A program made the translations under genes and the position numbers. DNA of 64,000 nt from Trogon surrucura (taxonomy: Eukaryota; Chordata; Aves; Trogoniformes; Trogonidae): positions 204,373,971-204,437,970 of the forward strand of contig CM036617.1 in the NCBI GenBank assembly GCA_020746105.1, read 5' to 3'. Shown here one piece after another: positions 48,374 to 60,503 of the stretch. The notes under the pieces were generated by a model. That model had not been told where the DNA came from, made no database searches, and was given only the letters and a program-made list of their open reading frames with translations. Within the stretch, counting starts at the first letter, position 1. Every line of letters begins with the position of its first letter.

Positions 48374-48439
48374 TTCACAAAATCACAGAATGTTAGGGGT
48401 TGGAAGGGACCTCAAAAGATTATCTAGTCCGGCCTCCAC
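48374..48439 (-). mobile_element. Short CR1 3' tail, minus strand
   Basis: TTCACAAAATCACAGAATGT, then GGTTGGAAGGGACCTCAAAA, is the last 65 or so bases of a CR1 in antisense. It is truncated shortly after CTAGTCCGGCCTCC. Confidence 0.88.
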
Positions 48440-49717
48440 TGGAAGTAGATAGGTATGTATTTAGGTCTGTGTACACATATAATGTATGCAAATGAGACAC
48501 ATCAACAGAAGAACTTGTACAAAAATCTGGGCATGTTCCTTCACTGAGCCAGAGTGTGGTGATGGGATGCCAGCTACATGAACTTCTCAGTTTGGATCCA
48601 GCTTCTCTCCATTACTCTGTTGCTTGCTAGACTGCTAACACAAATAAGTCTGCCTGATTTAGGTGATTCATGACCCACTCCCCGAATGGCTGGCCAGATT
48701 TTGTGCCAAGAGTGATGTGATTTGGGTTACGGACCACGCTTTTACACCCTCACTTACGCTTGTGTTCCAGCACCTTCTAGGTACATGTGGACTACAGGTG
48801 GCTTTAATGCAGCACTGCATTTTTGATTCCTGTTTTGCTTCATCCTTGCGCCATGTGGTAGCACACCTGGGTCTAAAGGATTCAGTCAGGCATGTAGTCA
48901 CTTTGCTTATACTTAGCTGGGGATTGAGCAGATGAGCTGACCTTCCCCTTGCCTGAAATCCATCTCCTCATTACAAGTGGTTTAAAAGTTTGCACCGTAA
49001 CATTTTGGCAGGATGTATAATTCTCAAAATTAAAACAACCTTAAAAAGACAGTGAAAAGGTACTAACAGCCTCTGGTTAAATGTGTCCTGACAGTGAACT
49101 CTCTGCCTTACCTCATGTTACAGGATGGGCTCAGGAAACCTGTTGGGGACCCAGGTCCTACCAGACAAGGCTCCAGACCAGAGGACCTCTGCAGCCATCT
49201 GACCCATCCCAGACCATTCAGGTGGTCCAGCTGTACTTTAAAACATGTCTGAAGGGGTCTGGGGAAGAATCCACATGATGTAAGCTGTTAGCAGGGGGGG
49301 ATGGATGCTTGGACACAGGACCAAGCAGCACAAACCAGCCTGAAGTGGATCCATATGTATAAGCTTATCTAAGACTCAGAAAAGCTAAAGAAAACTTTAG
49401 TGTCACAGAGTCAGGGAGAGCAGCAGCCAACATGATTGAAAAGCAAGCAAGCAATAAATAGAGCAGGTACCTATTCTGTACCCTGGAGACATACTGCCAG
49501 CCTGGCTGGCCTTGGCCAGGAGCCTGCAGAGGTGCCGGGTGCAGGCTGTGTCACTCTCAGTCCTTGGCTCTCTGTACTCTCAGTACTTAACTAGGTGCTC
49601 TATATCGACACAATGGTGCAATTCCTCATCCACATACACTTCATGGGTGTGCTTTGTATCAAAAACCTTGTACTCCTGCCCTGTTGCTGTATGATGTATG
49701 GTGAAAAGGTACTGAAA
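48440..49717. other. Single-copy non-coding stretch
   Basis: Nothing recognisable is seen. An open frame continues into the CR1 at 49718 from unrelated upstream sequence. Confidence 0.45.
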
Positions 49718-50380
49718 ATGCTGAATATGAGCCAGCAGTGTGCCCAGGTGATCAAGAAAGCCAATGGCATCCTGGCTTGTATTAGAAATTTTGTGACCAG
49801 TAAAAGTAGGGAGGTGATTGTCCCCCTGTACTCAGCCCTGGTGAGGCCGCACCTTGAGTATTGTGTTCAGTTTGGGGCACCTCAGTATAAAAGAGATATT
49901 GAGGTGCTGGAGCGAGTGCAGAAAAGGGCAACAAAGCTGGTGAAGGGCCTGGAGAATAGATCTTACGAGGAGCGATTGAAGGAGCTGGGACTGTTCAGTT
50001 TAAGCAAGAGGAGGCTGAGGGGGGACCTCATCATGCTCTACAATTACTTGAAAGGACATTGTAGAGAGGTTGGTGCTGGTCTCTTCTCACAGGTCATTAG
50101 GGACAGAACCAGGGGGAATGGTTTCAAGTTGCAACAGGACAAGTTTAGGCTGGACATTAGGAAGAAATTCTTCTTGGGAAGAGTGGTCAGACACTGGAAC
50201 AGACTGCCTAGGGAGGTGGTTGAGTCGCCATCCCTGGATCTGTTTAAGTGTCGCTTAGATGTAGTGTTGGGTGATATGGTTTAGGGGCAAACTTGTAGTG
50301 TAGGGTTAATGGTTGGACTCAATGACTTCAAGGGTCTTTTCCAGCCTGAACTGTTCTATGATTCTATGATTCTATGATAT
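49718..50380 (+). mobile_element. Well-preserved CR1 LINE 3' end with open ORF2 tail, plus strand
   Basis: This is the best-preserved CR1 in the window. The frame is open from the 5' truncation to a TAG at 50282-50284. It encodes the post-RT C-terminal region of ORF2, with the recognisable blocks [70 protein letters not shown] and [19 protein letters not shown]. The 3' untranslated part ends in TTCTATG ATTCTATG ATTCTATG AT, three units of the terminal repeat. Lack of stops over about 560 bases points to a fairly recent insertion. The reading frame extends left into flanking DNA only by chance. Confidence 0.95.
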
Positions 50381-53300
50381 TCAAGTATGACACGGAACTG
50401 CAGGACTGCTTTTAATATGAGTAAAAGTTCATTATTCCAGAGCATCAAGGTACCTATGTTCTCCAAGCCTGTCCTACCCACACAAGCAGTGTACCCAGCC
50501 CTGCTCTTTTCCTTCTTCTAAACATTCATCTATTTTATCCAGTGATTTAGGGCATCTCTGAACCTTTCTGAATAAATTTATTCAATAAAGGCCAAAATAA
50601 ACTTCAACAGCCTGTAGAGATCTGGATTGCCACTAAATAGATATATAAAGAAAAGGAAATGTGAGTGTTTTGATGGTTGGCCTCAAATTGCTGGTGCCTC
50701 TCAAATCTCCTGCTTAACTAACTTGTGTCATCTGTACTTTTCAGCTCCACCTGTGCAATCATTTGCAGAAACATTATTAGCTGTTTGATTTTTTCCCCAG
50801 TTTGCTTCCATAGCAACATCCATCAGGGAGAGAACAGCAGGAGCATATGGGGAAGTTACAAAGCACATTTTCTACAAGAAAAGGAGGCCAAAGCATTTAA
50901 CAGACAGCACTTAGGTTTCCCTTAGTAACTGAAAATCCAAAATACCTCTCTTGTTTCAGTATGTCCTAGTATTAATTAGGCTGCTTAATGATGTACCAGT
51001 GCAGGCTGGAGGTAACACTTGGGTTGTCTTTAATTAATCAGAGTACTGGAACATTTCTTTGAGATTTAAGCTGATTGCCAAAACACAATCTTGTTACATT
51101 TTTGTGTGCACGTTTTACAAGTAAGGCTCAGAGCTGTTAGACAGCTTTTGACATGCTAAATATTGTGGAAGAATTTTTGCATAAAGTTCCAAAGAGAAAT
51201 GCAAGAGCTGAAAATTATCTGTTTGAATAGTTTGAAATCCATCACTAAGGAATAGCTTGAAACTGTCAGGTCAATTTTAGAATAAGTATATGAAAAAAAT
51301 AAAAGCATATATCCTGCTTAGTCATTTCTCTCCTTGCCAGTAGCAACCTATATACCATGCACACTGATATTTTATTAATGAAAACTGTACTGGTGTTCCT
51401 CTTTAGTTTAAAATACAGCCCTTGAAGCTCAATATGAAAATGTGGTTTTGAGGAAAAGGAAACGCCACCTCCCTACTCCCTAGTCTATGAGGGAAAGATG
51501 GAAAACAATTTGCAGCGTATCAATCTTGGAGAAAGCTAAGAGGTGAAATAAAATAACCAGCCAGCCATCTCTGGCTCTTGAAAACCTCTCTCTGAAACAC
51601 TAACTGTTGCTAGGCCTTTTTTAGTAAATCAAACACTCCACCTGTCTCTTGGCTGGAGCCATGTTTCTGCCACTGTGTGCTTGCAATGGAGATGTTGATG
51701 TTTTGGAGGATGTTCTGTACTGCGTAAGCATAAACCTGACAGGGAGACTGATGAGACTGCAGTACAGGATGCTGGTGGGGATTGAATTAGTGGTGCCTGG
51801 ACAAACACCCTGGAAGGTGTTGCAGAGATGCATCCCACTGGGAGGTTATCGTTTGTCCCCGCTGTGTCAGCTAGCTTGGAAGCACCATCGGTGCTGAACG
51901 TAACGTGAGACTCACCATAACCCTCCTGGAGCCACGGAGCAATGTTGTGAAATCTGCATACGGTTTAATCTTCATACTTTCCATCTTACCCTATCAATTC
52001 CTTGCTTTCCTTCTTCCTATATTCAAATTGTTCCCTGCTTCACACGTGCCGCTTCAGCCTCCCCCACTTTTGTGTCACCAGCTCCCATTGTCTTTCCTCT
52101 GTGCCTCTTTCTCTGCCTGGTGCATTTGTTCACTTCTGTCCATATCTGCCATCCTTTAGAATCAGCTCTGCCCATCCAATCCTCCCACCAGTGCAACCGC
52201 CCTTTCTGCAGCAAGTTTAACAATTCTTTTGAACCCCACCACATGAAACTCTTCTGTACATCATCACCTTCTCCTTTGGCAGTCGGTCCCCATCTGAGTC
52301 TTGTCTTTACCACCCCAATGCCACCTTCTCACCTCCCACAGCCCTTTCACCACTCAGGCAGCTCTCCCTCTGTCCCTCCATCTGGTAAGGGCAGGACGTG
52401 TCTCCCATTACAGGTGAGGAGAGTAAAATCCAGTCAAACATTTCCAACGTATCTGGAAGCCTCCTGACACATCACGTGCTCAAGGCCACTTTGCTATATC
52501 TGAGCCAGAGCCCAGCGCACTGCCCTGCTGCTTCCACTACTTTTGAAGCACAGCAGGTTGCTGCAACAGGACCCTTTAAAAGCTCATGGAAAGTCAAGAA
52601 GTTCGAACTCTGACCTTGGACAGCTATAGAGGAATATTGGTTGCTTGTTTCTGGCCAAAGTGAACAGACTTAGAGCTATTTGGGTACATATAGCTCCAGC
52701 AACTGCCGGAGGTTGCTCTTTATTTGTGCTACAGTTTTGCTTTTTGAAACAGGCAAACATCACTTTGTCCTCTTTGTACTCTTATGCCCAGAATCTCAAG
52801 GGTTTTCTGTACAGCAACAAACTCTGCCATTATACAGCCATGTAAAAATAACCCACTTGCCAATCCACAACCACAAGCCAAACAGTGAGGAACACAAACA
52901 GGTAATTGCGCTGTCTGTGACTCAGGATGTAAATTATTGGCATTTTTTATATAGTGTCAGCTGTTCCTTTTAAAAATAAATCAACCTACCCACACACACA
53001 CTACCCCATCCCCTGATTTTGAAAGAAGAACTAATTTCTTGCCATTTGCCAGTTGCTTGCATTTCAAGTGGAAAACTTTGAGTGACCAGTCCTGCCTGAT
53101 GAGCAAAGGGCTAAGGTTACCTGGAGGACTAGCCCTTCTTTAACACCCGCTCCTCTGATATTACAACAGATCTCTCAAATCCAGTTTCTTATAAGGATGG
53201 CATAGGCAGAATCTATCCACCTAGAAGTTATCAAACACGAAATAAACAGGAAAGCAACATCTCTCTCCCTTTATTTAAAAAAGCACCTGCTGCATCAACT

Positions 53301-54794
53301 AAGTTATAGCACAGATAGAACATGAAAAATAAGAGCTGGCAGAGACTAAATTGGAGGAACAATATTTCAGTTGATTCTCCTACAGGAACAACTCTTGTTG
53401 GACTCACCATGAGGACAGACAGAGCCAGGCTCTCCACCCTCCTCAGCTTTCAGAGGCAGCTCTGCTAGCAAATCCCAGCCAAGGACCGCCCTTGGCCAAG
53501 GCTTAGCAAAAACAAAGCCAGCAAAGCACTGAGCAGCCAAGAGCAGGGGGGCTGAGACAGCCAAGGCTGGCTAACACAGCATTAGGCAGGATTCCTCTGT
53601 GTGTCTCAAGGCACCACATGGAAGAAAGAAAACAAATGGGTTTTGTTCCAAATGAGACTCTAAACTTTTGCTGCACCAGAGGAGTTTTAGCCACCTTCTT
53701 CTAGTTCCCTACCTCTGCCAGAGGGTATTCTTAATTTCTTAATGTAAACAATATGTCATTTATATATATTGTAAATGGCATTTAAATATATATAATGTAA
53801 TTACATATAAGCTCTGGAGGGCAAATGAGACCCTTTTTTTTTTTTTTACTACAGAGCAATAGAAGAACTGATAGGATTTCATTATTAGCAAATTAGGATA
53901 AGAATAATGACATTATTACACTCATGTTATTACACTGCCATCATTATTAAGACTTTTAACTCCTGAAGTGTGCTAAATGCTGTGCAGAAAACCACAGGGC
54001 TACATTCAGACTGTCAGTTCTAAGGATAGGATTCAGCTCCAGACTAAATCAAGGTGTCACCATTTAAGCTACATGCTTAAGCTCCTACTGCACTCAGGGG
54101 GAGTCTAGTCAATAGAGTCAGTGGAGCATAAAGAATGATTCAGCTCACTCTAGCAAAGCCACCTCTAGAGTGATTCAGTTGCCAGAACATAGACATCAGG
54201 TACTATCTGAGGTGCTGTAGGCACCTTGCTGGCATCTCAGCAGTGATCTCACAGGCTTGCTGCTGTATCCACCAGCCTAAGCAAAGTGTCTCAAGTATTG
54301 TGGGACATCTAGAATAATACAAGTGTTTGTTTGGGCACTCTCAATAGCTGGGAAGACAATTTGCTCTCAGGGCTCAACTGACTGTATTCAGTCAGCTAAA
54401 CAAAGGCTTCTAGTGATGTTTGAGTTGCCCAGGAATCTGCTTCCTCTCATATGGTGGCCACACAAAAAGAGCACAGTTATCCTGTGTTGTATCTATCACC
54501 TTGGTGAAGTTTTCTCATATACCTGCAGAGCATCTCACATTGACCTCTCTTAACACAGGCACATAAATCCCACCTTCCATTGCCTGTCGTAAGTGTGGGA
54601 CTTCCTAACCCCTACCTATGGGTAGATATCTCAGAGAACTCCCTAAGATTAGAGTATTGGAGTCAGATGCTCCAGGGTATCCATCCTCCAGGGCCTGCAG
54701 AAGACCTTGTCCTGGACCAGCTTATGCAGGAAAACTGACCCACCCTGGTGCTGAAGACAAGTATTTCAGCTGCTGAAGTGTCATGCTAAAGCTA
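50381..54794. other. Single-copy stretch with simple-sequence segments
   Basis: No gene is recognised. 51960-52400 is pyrimidine-rich on the plus strand. 53740-53815 is very AT-rich with TATATA runs and the palindrome ATGTAATTACAT, and is followed by 14 T at 53834-53847. The open frames at 51905-52467 are by-products of the pyrimidine bias. Confidence 0.4.
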
Positions 54795-54861
54795 AAGCTC
54801 TTTAGTGTCCAACCCTCCTGCTGAAGCAGGCCACCTAAAGCCAATTACCCAAGATCCATGT
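54795..54861 (-). mobile_element. Probable ancient CR1 remnant, minus strand
   Basis: The string AGTGTCCAACCCTCCTGCTG, then AAGCAGGCCACCTAAAGCCA, then ATTACCCAAGATCCATGTTA, follows the antisense CR1 3' region in order, but with many changes. It has no clear ends. Confidence 0.5.
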
Positions 54862-56969
54862 TAATATAAGACTACTGTAAGATTGTAATGAAGAGGTCTG
54901 AGAATTGTCAACATGAACATGAATCAATGAAACTGGACAAGTGGAGTCTTTCATTAGCAACCTGAAGGAGACCAGTCACAGAAGGGAGAGGAAGGACTGG
55001 GAGGAATAAGTGGATGGTTAGAGGACAAGACTTCACACCTTCATTGAATCTAGACAACAGGGTGTAAGAAAGGGGGGTCAAGAAGCAGGGGAGACAAGGG
55101 TCAGCTTTATGAAGATGGGAAATAAGATCATTGCTTACACTTTAGGAAGAAAGAGGCAGAAGAATTAGACAGGGAGAATCTGTGAGATGTGTGAGTCCTC
55201 AGCAGAGGCTGAGCCAGGGGTCAGGTAAGTGGAGCTGGGGGCTTCTGCAGGGTAAGCTGTAGGGGCAGGGGTGAGGTTGAGGTTCACACTCTGGGTTTAA
55301 AGGACACCAATACTAGTGAGAAGAGTATGTAGTGCACATTTTTTTTTTGCCAATAAAAAAGTCTGTGAAAAAGGAGTACTTTCTTTATTCCCACAAGTAA
55401 GTCCAAAAACCTCAAATGTTCACTTTATAATTCAACTCACTCTCTGTAACTATTCTAAATCCCCTCTGAGAACCACTATTTTTAATATTTTAAATAACTC
55501 TGCAAGGATTAAATAAGGATTTAGTGCTTTTATCCTCCTATGGAAACAACATGAGGCTCTTTCACCTGTTCATTGCTGCACTCACTTCCTTTCCTCTCTG
55601 TGTACATGACAGTGATGCTTTCTATTCCTCTTCTCTGCAAATTAGCCTCACCAAATATTGGCACACTTAACAGCTGCTGTTTCTCAGTTTGCACAAAGAT
55701 GGAGTATTATTCTGTAATGCTGCATAATTTGCCAACTCTTACACCTCCACAGTCCTGAAATCTTTTTCTCTGCATCAGAAGGCATTTGCACACCTCAGGT
55801 CATATCCAGCCTCCTTATGAAAACCAAATGCAAACTAAGCCTGCTTGTTTCTTAATGTACCAGTAGCCTGAAATTCCTGTTATCTGAGCTGATGGCAAAC
55901 AGCTCTTGCAACCATGGACCCTGTAGAAGTGTGGCTCCTCCAGAAGCATCATGCCCCCCAACCCTGTTGGGAAAAGCCAGTGAGAAATTTTGGAATTTGC
56001 CCTGGGACAAGTGCCCAGTGAACACCATCTGTTCAGTCATCAGAATGGCATGGCTACACAAATGTGCGACACCTGCCACCGTGGTGTCACCATTGCTGTA
56101 GGCACTCAGCTCCAAGCAGAGGTCTACAGGGCTCAGCACCATGACCTGAGGCAGCGCCCTCTACCCCAGGGTGGTGGCTGCTGTTTCATGCATGATGCTG
56201 CCGGTGAGAGGACTGAGCTGGGTTGAAGGAGAGAAGCTGCTCCTAGCTGTATGTTGAGGAGTGCATAAATCAGTGCAAAAAATCCCACCCATCTGACATT
56301 TAGAGGTGTGAACCCTATTCCTGGCCACATTGAAGATGCCACCACCTTATGCTATACTGTCATCAAGTGGTTTACAGGCAGTAAAATGTTCCTAGGGGTC
56401 CTTGCTTTGGTCTGACCACATCATAACAATATGTTTGGTGAAAGGTGTGGCTTTAGTGATCTGCCCAGGGAAGAAAATGTGCAGAAACAATCTGCCACGT
56501 CATATCCACAGCCAGGAGACACAGGCAGAGGGTGGCAGAGGCATGGGATGGAAACTGGAGATATATTTTGGATTGCACAGTGTAATGTTTGGGCTCTGCC
56601 GCAAGCCTAAGATCTTCCACGTGGCCCTAGCACTCTTAATGTGGTCTTACCGACAGAGAAACCCAGGCAGGATCCTCTGGTGTCAGAATTTCCTTCCCCA
56701 TTGTCATATGGAACGTCTTGCACATCCTCCTATTGATTTAGGTTGCTACGTCTCTCAGGAAGATGTTTGCACCACCTCAAGCCCACTTTGGCTCACCCCT
56801 GGGCACCTGTAAATGTGCTGGCTCCAGCTCCATCCCTGGCAGGACCTGCTGCTGCCGCTCCCCAGCTCTGCTCACCTGCTCAGGGGCTGTGGGACAGTGC
56901 CCAGCAGTGAGGGCACAGCCCTCACCAGGGTTCCCCACAGCTTGATCTCTTGCAGAGCAGCCCTCACAC
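54862..56969. other. Single-copy stretch with overlapping open frames
   Basis: No repeat family is recognised. 55850-56820 has reading frames on both strands (for example plus 55990-56226, plus 56402-56812 and minus 55852-56142) with no known domain. It might be a decayed gene or chance. Confidence 0.35.
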
Positions 56970-57473
56970 TCACAGAATCACAGAATCATCAGAGTTGGAA
57001 GGGACCTCTAGAGATCATCTAGACCAACGCCTTTGCTAAAGCAGAACTGCCTAGAGCACATTATGCAGGATTACATCCAGGTGGGTTTTGAAAGTCTCCA
57101 GAGACAGTGTCCAAAACCTCCTTGGGCAGCCTATTTCAGTGCTTTGTCATCCTCACAGTAAAGAAGTTTTTCCTCATATTTAGATGAAACTTCCCATGTT
57201 CCAGCTTGTGCCTGTTACCCCTTGTCCTGTCACAGAGCACTACTGAAAAGAGTCCAGCTCCATCCTCCTTGCACCATCCTTTAGATATTTACAGATATTG
57301 ATAAGGTCTCCTTTCAACCTTCTCTTCTCCATGCTAAATAGTTCCAACTCTCTCAACCTGTCCTTATAAGAGAAATCATCCAGTCTGCTAGTCATCTTTG
57401 TTGCCCTACGCTGGACTCTCTCCAGTAGTTCCCACTCCTCAGAGTCTGGAACTGGTGGTGGTACCCAAAAGCC
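56970..57473 (-). mobile_element. CR1 LINE 3' fragment, minus strand
   Basis: The antisense CR1 starts TCACAGAATCACAGAATCAT. On the minus strand it encodes LLERVQRRATKMTSRLDDFS, YKDRLRELELFSMEKRRLKG and DLINICKYL. The 3' part differs from the other minus copies (AGACCAACGCCTTTGCTAAA), so it may belong to another CR1 subfamily. It is truncated near 57473. Confidence 0.92.
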
Positions 57474-58619
57474 CGTCATGCTCAGAACCCAATGTACACA
57501 CGGCAGCTACAAAACTGCACTATTCTTTCCCCTCTTCTTTCTACAAAAACAGAGGAAACTGCTTTTTTTTTTTTCTCCCCTTAGTTTGTCACAATGTGTT
57601 GGACTGTGGCCACCTCAGTCATCTCCATGGCCAGTAACTGGCTACTTGTTACAGTTCCTTGCTCATTCATGTGGCACAGCAGCACATCTGGAGGGGATGC
57701 CCTCCCATGCAGAGTCATTCCAGACGTGAAGCTGCAAAGAACCACTCATCTCATATGAGAACTGTGTCCCACCATGCTACCTCTGGGCTGAGCTGCCTCT
57801 CTGTGCCAGGCAGCAGAGCTGAGCACTTCCTGTCCCACATGTAGAAGACAGAGTGGATGTGACAAGGGGGAAAAATGTCTCACGCAGTTCAGCCTACTTA
57901 ATTTTTCAGTCTTCGTGAAGTGTCAGAATTGAATTTCCAGATACACCACTCCACTGTGAATCTGACTGTGAGATTTAATGTTTCAAGGACATATTTTCTT
58001 TTTTGTTCAGATAAAGATGAAAACTCACAGGAACACCTATTCTCATGAGATTTCTGTCCAGAAGTGGCAGTAATCTCAAGCAAAGAGTTGTTTTGTAATA
58101 TCTCTAACTTTCTCGTTCAAATGTCTCAAGAGGATATTTTCCAGGACAGTCGAACTTAAAGCTGAGTTCTACCTAGGTCTCAAATCCAAGTGAGTCCACA
58201 TAATTAGTTTTTTTTTCCCCCTCTTTTTTTAATAATGACTGGGGCTACAAGAAGAAAGCTCTGCCTCCTGCTCTAGCATCACTGTTTGGTGCTATCAGGA
58301 GAGTGAGGCACAAACTAAATCGAAGCAGTCACAGAGTAAACACAGCGCAGTGCTGATTGCCCAGTGGCATGTGGTGGGGCAGGAGCAGTTCAGCAGTTGG
58401 CTTCCTTTATTCGATCCTGATTTTCCACATCCTTGCCATGATCATACACAACTGGTAAAAAGGCAGCATGCTGGCACTGCACTGTTCTGCAGTGGGCAGG
58501 AGGGCACAGAGAGCCTGGAATCTGTGACTGCTTTGACTGAGCTCTCCCTGACAGATACACACCTCTGGCCTTGGCTTTCTGTCTCTGGGTCTCACTGCAC
58601 ATTGAATATAGCATTCTTC
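57474..58619. other. Single-copy non-coding stretch
   Basis: Nothing recognisable is seen beyond a short T tract near 57562-57574. Confidence 0.45.
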
Positions 58620-58664
58620 AAAAGCAAAATCAACAAAAGCAAAACCAACAAAAGCAAAACCACC
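58620..58664. repeat. Tandem repeat, three copies of a 15-mer
   Basis: The unit AAAAGCAAAACCAAC occurs three times (58620, 58635, 58650) with one substitution in the first copy and one in the last. Confidence 0.9.
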
Positions 58665-59524
58665 AGATATTTTAAGTTATCCCACCACTAGATTTACCAC
58701 CATTATATGGCAGGTGTAAGACAGTGGGATTTGCTTATATTCCCACAGAGGTTGTAGCATGGAGTTTCCTGTAGGATTGACTCACCCCACACACATCTCT
58801 GCCTGTGGCACGAAGGGTAGTGGGGCACGGCCTCACACACACAAAGATGTGTAGGCAGGATCTGTGGTTGATGGCGCATGTCGGCTCTAATGGTGAAAGT
58901 TAGTTTGGGGGGAAATTAAGAAGAAAAGAGGAGAAAGAGAAAAAAAAGAGAAAAGGGGAAAGAGATACTGCATAAGACCCTTTATAGTCCAGCAACAAAT
59001 GGCTTAAATACTAGGAAAAAGAAAAATTGGAGTGGGAAGACTAGAGTGTAGAAAAGCACAAGAGAGGGAAAGGGACAGGTTGCAGGAGAAAAGGAGAGTG
59101 AATAGATCTGAAGATGAGTGGTCTGAAACTCAACCTGTCTTGGCTCAGTGCCTGTGAGAGTCCTTGCAAGACAGACTATTACATTCACAGGCAAGAGACA
59201 GGGATGAGAGAGAAGGGAGGAAACAGTGGATTTTATATAGTTGGTCTTGAAAACACACTCTAAGAAGAGCTTGATGAGTCAGTGAGCAGATCTCTGGGAA
59301 GTATCACCTCCTCGAGCCTCCCACTGCTAAAACAGCATCTGAAAGTGCCTCCTGTAGTCCCAGCGAGCTGTGCTATAAAATAACCAGGCACAAATGCAAC
59401 TTGTCCCAGGCACAGTTGTAAGGAGAAATTTGTGATTTAGCACTTCAAAATCTGACTCCTTTAGTCAGATTTTTCTGCTCAGCACAGAGCAGAATTCCCC
59501 ACGTGCACCTCCCTGAATTCTCCT
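58665..59524. other. Single-copy stretch with a purine tract
   Basis: It contains 48 uninterrupted purines (58918-58965) and a wider purine-rich zone to about 59110. No gene is seen. Confidence 0.45.
58918..58965. repeat. Homopurine tract, 48 bases
   Basis: Every base from 58918 to 58965 is A or G. Long purine runs can form triplex DNA or act as transcription pause sites; no function can be shown here. Confidence 0.85.
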
Positions 59525-59711
59525 TGTTGTGGTTTCAGCCCACTCAGCCAGCAACCACACAGGCATTTGCTCACTCCTACCCCTCTCTTCTTCAGGACCA
59601 GGAGGAGAAAGTTCAACAGAAGGCTTGAGAATCAAGATTAAGGACAGGTAGGTCTCACTCACCAATTATGGTCATGGGCAAAAACCAGCAGACTTGGGGA
59701 GAAAACATCAA

Positions 59712-59717
59712 TTTAAT
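59712..59717 (-). terminator. LTR poly(A) signal ATTAAA
   Basis: On the minus strand CTAAATTAAATTGATG carries ATTAAA at the position expected for the R region of this LTR. Confidence 0.5.
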
Positions 59718-60345
59718 TTAGACAAGAGAACCACCACCAGTTTCCCAATCAAGTAGATCAGAGTAGGATAGTGAGAAAATAAATACCATCAGATCTTAAA
59801 AAACACCTCCCTCCCACCCCTGCCTTCTTCCCAGCTTCCTCACCCCCACTGCAGCACAGGGGGGCAGGGGATGCGGGTTGAGGTCTGTCCATTACGCCTT
59901 GTCCATGCCAGTCCTTTCTCCTCATGGAGACGACTCCTCACAATCTTTCCCTGCTCCAGCGTGTTGTCCCTTTCACAGTAGACAGTCCTCAAACTTCTCC
60001 GGCATGAGTCCATCCCATGTGGTTGCAGCTTCTTCCCAAACTGCTCCAGCAGGCCGCAGTCCTCCCCGTGATGGGGTGCTCCACTGTGGGCTCCCCTCAC
60101 TCATGGCATGCTTCAGGCATGGTCCTCTGCTCCAGCGTGGGATCCTCCATGGGCTGCCATCTGCGTTGTATGCCACTGTTAATCTCCTTGGGCTGCAGGA
60201 CCTCAGCCTGCCATCTCAGCATGAGCCTCAGAGAAACCTCTGCTCCGTTGCCCTTCTCCTCCTCCTTCCTCACCAACCTTGGTGACTACACGGTTGCTCT
60301 TCTCACCTCTCCCACACAAAGCAAGTTGGCCAACAGGTTTCTCCT

Positions 60346-60353
60346 CTTAAATA
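60346..60353 (-). promoter_or_regulatory. LTR TATA-like box
   Basis: TATTTAAG on the minus strand, in the context AACATATTTAAGAGGAGAAA, sits in the upstream part of the LTR. Transcription from it would run to the left. Confidence 0.5.
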
Positions 60354-60503
60354 TGTTGATCAGAGAGGCACTGATTGGCCTGACCTTGGCCAGAGGTGAG
60401 TCTTTTACCTGGGGGAAGCTCTGGAAGCTTCACACAGGAGCCACCCTCATAGTCCCCACCCTCCTGCTACTAAAAAAAACCCACCAGACACAAACCCAAT
60501 TCA

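Larger units (their letters stand above)
59525..60503 (-). mobile_element. Solo LTR of an avian endogenous retrovirus, minus strand
   Basis: An LTR of about 980 bases has TG...CA ends (plus strand TGTTGTGGTTTCAGCCC to CAAACCCAATTCA). I recognise it by memory as a widespread bird LTR in reverse orientation. On the minus strand the order is a TATA-like TATTTAAG (60353-60346), then ATTAAA (59717-59712), then a 3' end close to that of the LTR at 16889 (compare GGTTTCAGCCCACTCAGCCAG with the reverse complement of that end). The U3 part holds several spaced copies of CTGCTCCAGC (59951, 60041, 60127, with a weaker one near 60240). No retroviral genes adjoin it. Flanking five-mers (CTCCT and CCTCT) do not match exactly. 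Confidence 0.8.

Noticed and set aside
49595-49717. Left extension of the CR1 open frame
   Set aside because: The residues before 49718 do not match CR1 and lie in flanking DNA, so the start is accidental.
51905-52467. Overlapping plus frames of 70-130 codons
   Set aside because: They are explained by the pyrimidine-rich composition of the strand.
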